Below are positions 1 through 5,302 of a stretch of DNA of 5,302 bases, piece by piece. Within the stretch, counting starts at the first letter, position 1; each line of letters starts with the position of its first letter. A program made the translations under genes and the position numbers. The notes beneath the pieces were generated by a model. It was not told the DNA's origin. It made no database searches and saw only the letters and a program-made list of their open reading frames with translations. The DNA comes from Bacteroidota bacterium (GTDB lineage Bacteria > Bacteroidota > Bacteroidia > Chitinophagales > Chitinophagaceae), in the NCBI GenBank assembly GCA_021780705.1, contig JAJXYG010000144.1, forward strand, positions 1 to 5,302. Reading direction: 5' to 3'.

Positions 1-67
1 ATTATGAAGCAACCCTTGTTTATTATCCCCCTTTTTTTATTACCCATCAAAAACAACGCACACTGAA
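1..67 (+). other. AT-rich leader upstream of cysH with a 20-codon open frame
   Basis: This stretch precedes the first gene of the operon and is rich in T runs (for example 32-38). A short frame runs from ATG at 4-6 to TGA at 64-66 and would encode a hydrophobic 20-residue peptide, MKQPLFIIPLFLLPIKNNAH, ending one base before the cysH ATG. It could be the tail of an upstream gene cut by the window edge, a short leader peptide, or chance. The low-complexity, T-rich composition makes chance most likely. I found no convincing Bacteroidota-type promoter (a TAnnTTTG -7 element) and no Shine-Dalgarno sequence before position 68. Confidence 0.25.
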
Positions 68-793
68 ATGGATTCATCGCTCAAAGATCAACTGCCCTTA
101 TTGAATGATTTGGCTCAAGGGGCCACCATAGAAGAATATCTGTCTCAACTTACCCAGCGCTTTCCAGGCAAGGTGACTTTTTCTACCAGCTTTAGCTATG
201 AGGATCAGGTGATTACCGAGAAGATCGCTGGCTCAAACCTTCCGGTACGCATTTTTACCCTGGACACCGGTAGGCTTTTTGCAGAAACTTATTCGGTATG
301 GAGGTCCACCCTGGAAAGGTACCAGGTACCGGTCCACGCCTTTTACCCCAACCAGACCACGCTGGGAGAGTTTGTAAGCCAGAAGGGCCCCAATTCCTTT
401 TATGAATCAGTGGACAACCGCAAGGAATGCTGCTTCATTCGAAAAGTGGAACCTCTGAAGCGCGCGCTCAGTGGCCAGGCCGTCTGGATCACGGGCCTGC
501 GGGCTGAACATTCTGCAGACCGGCAGGAAATGCCCCAGTTGGAGTGGGATCCCGGAAACGGGGTAATTAAATATCATCCTATTCTTCACTGGACCACCGA
601 AGAAGTGAAGGCCTATATCAATGAAAAAAACATTCCCTATAATCCGCTTCATGACAAGGGGTTCGTTAGTATCGGTTGCCAGCCCTGTACCCGGGCGATA
701 AAGGCAGGTGAGGATTTTCGCGCAGGCAGGTGGTGGTGGGAAGATAATTTTAAAAAGGAATGTGGCCTGCATCTGCACGAGCAGGCTTCGTGA
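68..793 (+). CDS. cysH: Adenosine 5'-phosphosulfate (APS) reductase, [4Fe-4S] type
   Basis: This cytoplasmic enzyme reduces APS to sulfite and AMP with electrons from thioredoxin or a similar donor. The 241-residue protein belongs to the PAPS/APS reductase family of the adenine nucleotide alpha hydrolase fold. Visible motifs are the nucleotide-binding segment FSTSFSYED (38-46), LDTGRLFAETY (65-75), TGLRAEHSADR (142-152), a Cys pair at C121-C122, a CxxC at C204-C207 (GCQPCTRA) and the C-terminal ECGLH with its catalytic C232. The CC plus CxxC set ligates the [4Fe-4S] cluster in bacterial and plant-type APS reductases and is absent from E. coli-type PAPS reductases. Using APS therefore fits, as does the lack of an APS kinase gene here. 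The start is fixed: the in-frame stop at 5-7 is followed by no ATG, GTG or TTG until 68. The gene looks complete and precedes cysD by 18 bases. Some cluster-bearing homologues also accept PAPS, so exclusive APS use is an inference. Confidence 0.95.
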   Translation: MDSSLKDQLPLLNDLAQGATIEEYLSQLTQRFPGKVTFSTSFSYEDQVITEKIAGSNLPVRIFTLDTGRLFAETYSVWRSTLERYQVPVHAFYPNQTTLGEFVSQKGPNSFYESVDNRKECCFIRKVEPLKRALSGQAVWITGLRAEHSADRQEMPQLEWDPGNGVIKYHPILHWTTEEVKAYINEKNIPYNPLHDKGFVSIGCQPCTRAIKAGEDFRAGRWWWEDNFKKECGLHLHEQAS

Positions 794-811
794 ACAAATA
801 ATGATCGAAAA

Positions 812-1720
812 ATGAGCAAGTACCATTTAGACTATCTGGCACAACTGGAATCTGAGGCGATTCACATCATGAGGGAAGTGGCCGGTCAATTTGAAAGACC
901 CGCCCTGCTATTTTCGGGCGGCAAGGATTCCATTTCCCTGGTCCACCTGGCCCTCAAGGCATTTCGGCCCGGGAAATTTCCCTTTCCCCTGGTCCATATT
1001 GATACCGGACATAATTTCCCGGAGGCTTTGCAATTCAGGGACAAACTGGTGGAGCAAATCGGGGAAAAACTGATCGTGCGCAAGGTGGAAGATACCATCC
1101 GGGAGAAAAATCTGACCGAACAAAAAGGAAAATTTGCCAGTCGCAATGCCCTTCAGACTTATACCCTGCTTGACCTGATTGAAGAGTTCAAATTCGATGC
1201 CCTTATCGGCGGGGCCCGCAGGGATGAAGAAAAGGCAAGAGCCAAAGAAAGAATTTTCTCGGTGAGGGACGAATTTGGCCAGTGGGATCCCAAACTCCAG
1301 CGTCCGGAACTGTGGAACATATATAACGGAAGAATCCATAAAGGAGAAAATGTGAGGGCCTTTCCGATCAGCAACTGGACGGAACTGGATATCTGGAATT
1401 ATATCAAAAGCGAAAAGATTGCGCTTCCTTCCATTTATTTTGCCCATGAGCGGGAAGTCATCCGTCATGAAGGACAACTGGTAGCCGTATCGGAATTTAT
1501 CATTCCTGATTCTAATGATGTAGTGGAACGGCGAAGGGTGAGATACCGTACCGTGGGTGACATGACCTGTACTGCCGCGGTAGAATCCTCGGCCTATTCA
1601 ATTGAGGATATTATCAGTGAAATTATCGCAACCAAAACCAGCGAACGGGGCGAAACCCGAATAGATGACAAGGTGTCTGAAGCGGCTATGGAAGACCGTA
1701 AGAAAACCGGATACTTTTAG
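812..1720 (+). CDS. cysD: Sulfate adenylyltransferase (ATP sulfurylase) subunit 2, CysD
   Basis: CysD is the catalytic small subunit of the heterodimeric CysDN ATP sulfurylase, which makes APS and pyrophosphate from ATP and sulfate in the cytoplasm. The 302-residue length is usual for the family. The PP-loop SGGKDS (35-40) binds ATP. Other conserved segments are HIDTGHNFPE (62-71), GGARRDEEKARAKER (133-147), the FPISNWTELDIW block (184-195) and RYRTVGDMTCTAAVESS (244-260). The protein ends in the typical RKKTGYF tail, so it is full length. After the cysH stop the first in-frame start codon is ATG 812, which settles the start. The region before it is A-rich without a Shine-Dalgarno sequence. 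Its partner subunit gene cysN follows after 35 bases. I see no missing catalytic residue or frame damage. Confidence 0.97.
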   Translation: MSKYHLDYLAQLESEAIHIMREVAGQFERPALLFSGGKDSISLVHLALKAFRPGKFPFPLVHIDTGHNFPEALQFRDKLVEQIGEKLIVRKVEDTIREKNLTEQKGKFASRNALQTYTLLDLIEEFKFDALIGGARRDEEKARAKERIFSVRDEFGQWDPKLQRPELWNIYNGRIHKGENVRAFPISNWTELDIWNYIKSEKIALPSIYFAHEREVIRHEGQLVAVSEFIIPDSNDVVERRRVRYRTVGDMTCTAAVESSAYSIEDIISEIIATKTSERGETRIDDKVSEAAMEDRKKTGYF

Positions 1721-1755
1721 GGAACCTCATTAAATCAATAGAAAACTTAACAATC

Positions 1756-3006
1756 GTGGATATTTTAAGATTTATTACCGCAGGCAGTGTAGACGATGGG
1801 AAAAGCACCCTGATTGGTCGTTTATTATATGACAGTAAATCCATACTGATCGACCAGCTGGAAGCCATAGAAAAGCAAAGTAAGAATCGGGACTCCGGCG
1901 AAATTGACCTCGCTTTGCTGACTGACGGGTTGCGCGCGGAACGGGAACAGGGCATTACCATCGATGTGGCCTATAAATATTTTTCCACCCCCAAGCGGAA
2001 ATTTATCATTGCCGATGCCCCCGGTCATATTCAATATACCCGCAATATGGTTACCGGCGCTTCCAATGCGGCACTCGCCATCATATTGATCGATGCCAGA
2101 AATGGGGTAGTGGAACAGACCCGCAGGCATTCCGCCATTGTATCACTGCTTCATATTCCACATGTGGTGGTAGCGGTCAACAAAATGGATCTGGTGCAGA
2201 ATTCCCCGGACGTGTTCAACAACATCCTGATTGATTATGAGAAAGTGGCCCGCAACCTGGGATTGAAAGACGTAAAATACATTCCGATCAGTGCCATCAA
2301 TGGAGACAATATCGTGGAAAAATCCCCGAATTTCCCCTGGTATTCCGGGGTCCCCCTGCTCCAATATTTGGAGGAGGTGGAACTGGAGTCTGATGTGAAC
2401 CTGACGGATCCCCGGTTTTCAGTGCAATACGTGATCCGCCCCCAGACCGAAGATCTTCATGATTACCGGGGCTATGCCGGAAAAGTCATCAGTGGAATTT
2501 ATCGCAAGGGAGACCGGGTAGCCATCCTTCCCTCCGGCCTGGAAACTACCCTCAGCCGGATAGAAATCGGGGGCCAGGAAGTGGAGGAAGCTTTTGCCCA
2601 GCAAAGTGTGGTCCTGCACCTGGAAGATGATATTGACGTAAGCCGCGGGGATATGATTGTGAAATCTGATAACCGGCCGCAACAATCACAGGAGTGCAAG
2701 GCAGTGATTTGCTGGATGGATAGCAAACCCCTGAAGCCGGGTAACAAATACCTGCTTCAGATCAATAGCACCCGGGTGAAAAGCGTCATTCGGGAAATTC
2801 ATTACCGCCTGGATGTCAATACCCTGAAACAGGAACCACAGCCGGAGAAGGCTGCGCTCAATGACATCATTGAAGCCACCATCAAGACCGCTACCCCCAT
2901 CGCTTTTGACGATTACGACCATTTGCGTCAAAACGGGGGCGCCATACTCATTGATGAAACCAGCAATGTGACGGTGGGTGCCTGTATGTTGCAGGGGTTG
3001 AACTAA
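1756..3006 (+). CDS. cysN: Sulfate adenylyltransferase subunit 1 (GTPase), CysN
   Basis: CysN is the regulatory GTPase subunit of CysDN and is related to elongation factor EF-Tu/EF-1A. Its GTP hydrolysis drives the unfavourable formation of APS. The G motifs are all present: G1 GSVDDGKST (10-18), G2 REQGIT (63-68), G3 DAPGH (87-91), G4 NKMD (142-145) and G5 around SAI (179-181). Two beta-barrel domains follow from about residue 210. The protein is 416 residues and ends after the second barrel (VTVGACMLQGLN), so it carries no fused CysC APS kinase domain of the kind seen in some CysNC proteins. The start is GTG at 1756. The in-frame stop at 1699-1701 is followed by no ATG, GTG or TTG before it, and the protein then begins MDILRFITAGSVDDGKS, close to the usual family N-terminus. 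A rare start such as ATT 1729 cannot be ruled out. CysD lies directly upstream. Confidence 0.96.
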   Translation: MDILRFITAGSVDDGKSTLIGRLLYDSKSILIDQLEAIEKQSKNRDSGEIDLALLTDGLRAEREQGITIDVAYKYFSTPKRKFIIADAPGHIQYTRNMVTGASNAALAIILIDARNGVVEQTRRHSAIVSLLHIPHVVVAVNKMDLVQNSPDVFNNILIDYEKVARNLGLKDVKYIPISAINGDNIVEKSPNFPWYSGVPLLQYLEEVELESDVNLTDPRFSVQYVIRPQTEDLHDYRGYAGKVISGIYRKGDRVAILPSGLETTLSRIEIGGQEVEEAFAQQSVVLHLEDDIDVSRGDMIVKSDNRPQQSQECKAVICWMDSKPLKPGNKYLLQINSTRVKSVIREIHYRLDVNTLKQEPQPEKAALNDIIEATIKTATPIAFDDYDHLRQNGGAILIDETSNVTVGACMLQGLN

Positions 3007-3048
3007 GACCTTTTTTTCATTTTTTATCCTATAAATAAAGTAGACTAA
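3007..3048 (+). other. AT-rich cysN-cobA spacer
   Basis: This 42-base gap is the longest between genes in the window and is only about 21% G+C, with T runs at 3011-3017 and 3021-3026 and an A-rich right half. No hairpin stands before the T runs, so I do not call a terminator. An internal promoter is possible, but no clear consensus was seen. A TAA at 3046-3048 abuts the cobA ATG. Confidence 0.3.
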
Positions 3049-3900
3049 ATGAGCGCATTGACCACAAAATCCGGAAAGCTGATCCTGGCGGGTGCCGGCT
3101 GCGGGGATCCCGATCTCATCACCATAAAGGCGGTCAGGTATCTGGGGATGGCAGACGTGGTGCTGACTGACCGGCTGGTAAGTCCTGAGATACTGGATCG
3201 CTATGTAAGTGACCAGGCCACGGTAATCCATGTTGGAAAACAATGCCGCCACGGACATTCCACTCCCCAGCAGACCATCAATGAACTTATTGTCCACTTT
3301 ACCGGACTTGGGAAGCTGGTAGTGCGGCTCAAAGGCGGTGACGTCTCCATATTTTCCAATATTCTGGATGAACTGGAGACCGCCCATGCGCACCACATCC
3401 CCTTTGAAATTGTGCCCGGGATTACGGCCGCCATGGGAGCGGCTTCCTATTGCGGAATTCCACTGACCGCCCGCGGATATGCCACGGCCGTTAGGTTTCT
3501 GACTTGTTATAAATCGGAGGTGCTTGCCCCCGCATATTGGAAGGAACTGGCTGAGTCCTCAGATACCCTAGTATTTTATATGTCTTCAGAGACCCTGGAT
3601 ATGCTGGTGGAAAACCTCACTGATCAGGGCATTGATCCGGACAAATCAATGGCCGTGGTCGAGCAGGCTACCACTCCGCACCAGTCGGTAGAGATCTTCA
3701 ATATGTATGATTACCGTATAAGCCACGGCGGAAGAAAATTTTTGTCTCCTTCTCTGGTGATCATCGGAAAGGTAGTGTCCTTACATGACTCGTTTGCCTG
3801 GTTTACAGCAGATAAAGCACGGATACCTTACTTTCGGGCTACTTCGCCGCAGGACCTGGGTGATCTCTTGGCTGATAAATTGGCGGCAGATGTCTGCTAA
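3049..3900 (+). CDS. cobA: Uroporphyrinogen-III C-methyltransferase (SUMT)
   Basis: SUMT transfers two methyl groups from S-adenosylmethionine to uroporphyrinogen III, giving precorrin-2, the precursor of siroheme (and of cobalamin where that route exists). The 283-residue protein has the tetrapyrrole methylase fold. Visible motifs are GAGCGDPDLIT (15-25), DRLVS (41-45), VRLKGGD (92-98), VPGITAA (122-128), GIPLTARGYA (136-145), TLVFYM (173-178) and SPSLVIIGKVVSL (233-245). It corresponds to the C-terminal half of enterobacterial CysG; the N-terminal half is encoded in the next gene. Two departures from the common pattern are visible: Cys18 where most members have Pro, and VSIFSNILDELE after GGD where PFIFGRGGEELE is usual. 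About 30 residues follow the WF that normally lies near the end. The ATG directly follows an in-frame TAA, so the start is fixed. In this operon its product most likely serves sulfite reductase. Confidence 0.92.
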   Translation: MSALTTKSGKLILAGAGCGDPDLITIKAVRYLGMADVVLTDRLVSPEILDRYVSDQATVIHVGKQCRHGHSTPQQTINELIVHFTGLGKLVVRLKGGDVSIFSNILDELETAHAHHIPFEIVPGITAAMGAASYCGIPLTARGYATAVRFLTCYKSEVLAPAYWKELAESSDTLVFYMSSETLDMLVENLTDQGIDPDKSMAVVEQATTPHQSVEIFNMYDYRISHGGRKFLSPSLVIIGKVVSLHDSFAWFTADKARIPYFRATSPQDLGDLLADKLAADVC

Positions 3901-3915
3901 AACCCGGTCCGAAGG

Positions 3916-5302
3916 ATGAAAAGCGAAAAAATGACCCCATTGGAATGGTCCCGGACAAAAGCGGACGATGAGCAGGAAAATAACCTATTCCCGGTTTTCA
4001 TCAAGCTGGAACAGCTAAGGCTGCTCATAATTGGAGGAGGCAAGGTCGCCCTGGAAAAGCTGGAATCCGTCCGTCGCAATTCCCCTGCCACCCATATCCA
4101 CCTGGTAGCGATAAAGGTGGATCCGGAGATTTACCATTTGGCCTCTGTGCTTCCCCATTTGAAAATTGAAGAGCGGGCTTGTGTGCCGGAGGATTTTCCA
4201 AATGCCGACCTGGTCATAGCCGCAGTAAATGATATTCCTGCCAGTACCCGGATCCGGGAGTGGGCCCACCAGGAAGGAAAACTGGTCAATGTAGCAGACA
4301 AACCGGATTTATGTGATTTTTACATGAGCTCTATTGTGAATAAGGGCCATTTGAAAATTGCCATTTCCACCAACGGGAAGTCACCTACCATTGCCAAGCG
4401 GCTTAAAGAGCAAATCTCTGAAATGATCCCCGATGAAATCGGGGGAGTACTTGATAATATGGAGGTGATCCGCAAAGGGCTGAATGGAGATTTTGCCTCC
4501 AAAGTCAGGCATCTCAATGAACTCACCATGGTCCTTGCCGCCAAGCAGATCAACATGCAGGTACCGGACAAATCCAGTGCCCGGCGGTGGCAAAAAGTAG
4601 TGGGATGGTGTTTGCTGGCATTTTTCTTCATGGTCCTGGGCCATGGCGTGCTCTCCTATGTACCTTTTCAAAAATTGTTGGAGGATGTGAGCGCCATCCC
4701 GAAATATGTCGATACCCGCCCCTTTTTCATCATGTTTCTGACCGGATTCATCGCCCAGATGGTGGATGGGTCCCTGGGTATGGGGTATGGGACCATCAGT
4801 ACGACCTTCCTGCTGGCAAACGGGGTGAATCCTGCCATTGTATCCAGCCGGGTGCATTCAGCCCGGGTGTTTTCCAGTGGGGTTTCCGGGTACAGCCACC
4901 ACCGCTTCGGAAATATCAATAAAAAATTATTCAAATCCCTGGTGTTACCCGGGATACTGGGTGCGGTGATCGGAGCTGGCCTGGCTTACTTCTCCCAGCG
5001 CTTCGCCTTCTACATAAAGATTCCCCTTTGTCTCTATACCGTGTATCTCGGGTTTTTCATCATGAAGAAGGCCTTCAAAAAAGGACGCCCCGAAGGCAGG
5101 ATCAAAAGAGCTGGCTGGTTGGCCATGGCCGGAGGATTTATGGATTCCTTTGCCGGGGGTGGGTGGGGCACACTCGTAACGAGCACCCTCATTTCCAAAA
5201 GGAAGAGCCCCCGATATGTGATCGGATCGGTTTGTCTGGCTGAATTCTTTGTGGTGCTCTGCAGTTCCATCACCTTTTTTATTCTCCTAAAAAGCCTGCC
5301 CT
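3916..5302 (+). CDS. Fusion of precorrin-2 dehydrogenase/ferrochelatase domain and TauE/SafE (TSUP) transporter, partial
   Basis: The frame is open from ATG 3916 to the window end (462 codons seen, 3' end missing). Residues about 22-213 form a CysG N-terminal/Met8/SirC-type domain, which oxidises precorrin-2 with NAD+ and inserts iron to give siroheme. It has the dinucleotide-binding GGGKVA (40-45), NVADKPDLCDFY (125-136), where D128 matches the key Asp104 of Salmonella CysG, and ISTNGKSPT (150-158). A short basic linker leads to a membrane region from about residue 229. Predicted helices lie near 229-249, 268-283, 338-358, 364-383 and 435-458. The two half-repeats carry matching signatures, DGSLGMGYG (284-292) and DSFAGGGWG (410-418), typical of TSUP transporters. 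VHSARVFSSGVSGYSHHRFGN (313-333) and GSVCLAEFF (437-445) also fit that family. No stop separates the halves. ATG 3931 is an alternative start. The gene lies 15 bases after cobA. The substrate is probably sulfite or sulfate, by context only. The siroheme half could be named sirC or cysG-N. Confidence 0.9.
   Translation, partial: MKSEKMTPLEWSRTKADDEQENNLFPVFIKLEQLRLLIIGGGKVALEKLESVRRNSPATHIHLVAIKVDPEIYHLASVLPHLKIEERACVPEDFPNADLVIAAVNDIPASTRIREWAHQEGKLVNVADKPDLCDFYMSSIVNKGHLKIAISTNGKSPTIAKRLKEQISEMIPDEIGGVLDNMEVIRKGLNGDFASKVRHLNELTMVLAAKQINMQVPDKSSARRWQKVVGWCLLAFFFMVLGHGVLSYVPFQKLLEDVSAIPKYVDTRPFFIMFLTGFIAQMVDGSLGMGYGTISTTFLLANGVNPAIVSSRVHSARVFSSGVSGYSHHRFGNINKKLFKSLVLPGILGAVIGAGLAYFSQRFAFYIKIPLCLYTVYLGFFIMKKAFKKGRPEGRIKRAGWLAMAGGFMDSFAGGGWGTLVTSTLISKRKSPRYVIGSVCLAEFFVVLCSSITFFILLKSLP

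Noticed and set aside
1..67. A Bacteroidota sigma-type promoter upstream of cysH
   Set aside because: A TTG occurs at 16-18, but no TAnnTTTG -7 element is found at a suitable distance, and the sequence upstream of position 1 is not available.
908..1477. A 189-codon minus-strand open frame inside cysD
   Set aside because: It is fully antisense to conserved cysD sequence, including the PP-loop region, and has no family resemblance.
3007..3048. T runs after cysN as a rho-independent terminator
   Set aside because: No inverted repeat precedes the T runs, and cobA follows in the same direction and pathway.
2686..3396. A long minus-strand open frame (236 codons) across the cysN-cobA junction
   Set aside because: It is antisense to two well-supported genes and has no recognisable domain. 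Shadow frames of this size arise from codon bias.
3911..3930. GAAGGA at 3911-3916 as a Shine-Dalgarno sequence for ATG 3931
   Set aside because: The spacing to 3931 (14 bases) is too long and it overlaps ATG 3916. Other genes in the window show no such site, so it does not decide the start.
4155..4360. A 14-base direct repeat (ccatttgaaaattg at 4155-4168 and 4347-4360)
   Set aside because: Both copies encode H-L-K-I in the same frame at beta strands of the siroheme domain. With only two copies, chance and codon usage explain it.
4587..4922. A 111-codon + strand frame inside the last gene
   Set aside because: It lies in another frame of the fusion gene, whose own frame encodes clear TSUP motifs through the same bases. 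Its product is rich in Pro, Gly, Cys and His and resembles nothing known.

Overview
The window holds a compact, co-directional assimilatory sulfate reduction operon on the + strand. It probably comes from a member of the Bacteroidota. The assignment is an inference. No gene start has a well-placed Shine-Dalgarno sequence, and several are preceded by A-rich stretches instead. The gene set and the composite last gene also resemble what I recall from that phylum. I cannot resolve class or genus.

Layout: a 67-base AT-rich leader (1-67) is followed by cysH (68-793, [4Fe-4S]-type APS reductase), cysD (812-1720, ATP sulfurylase small subunit), cysN (1756-3006, ATP sulfurylase GTPase subunit, GTG start) and cobA (3049-3900, uroporphyrinogen-III C-methyltransferase). 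The last gene starts at 3916 and is still open at the window end (5302). It is a fusion of a precorrin-2 dehydrogenase / sirohydrochlorin ferrochelatase domain (CysG N-terminal / Met8 / SirC type) with a TauE/SafE (TSUP) membrane transporter. Spacers between genes are 18, 35, 42 and 15 bases. I saw no terminator hairpin, RNA gene, mobile element, repeat array or CRISPR, and there is no gene-free stretch over 300 bases.

How the genes fit together: CysDN activates sulfate to adenosine 5'-phosphosulfate (APS), with GTP hydrolysis driving the reaction. CysH reduces APS directly to sulfite. No APS kinase is present, either as a separate cysC or fused to cysN, which agrees with the iron-sulfur cysteines in CysH. 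Sulfite must then be reduced by a siroheme-containing sulfite reductase, which is not in the window and may lie downstream. CobA and the N-terminal half of the last protein would make the siroheme for that enzyme. The C-terminal half of the same protein is a transporter of a family that includes sulfite and organosulfonate exporters and a proposed sulfate importer. The covalent joining of siroheme synthesis to a sulfur-oxyanion transporter is the most interesting feature of the window.
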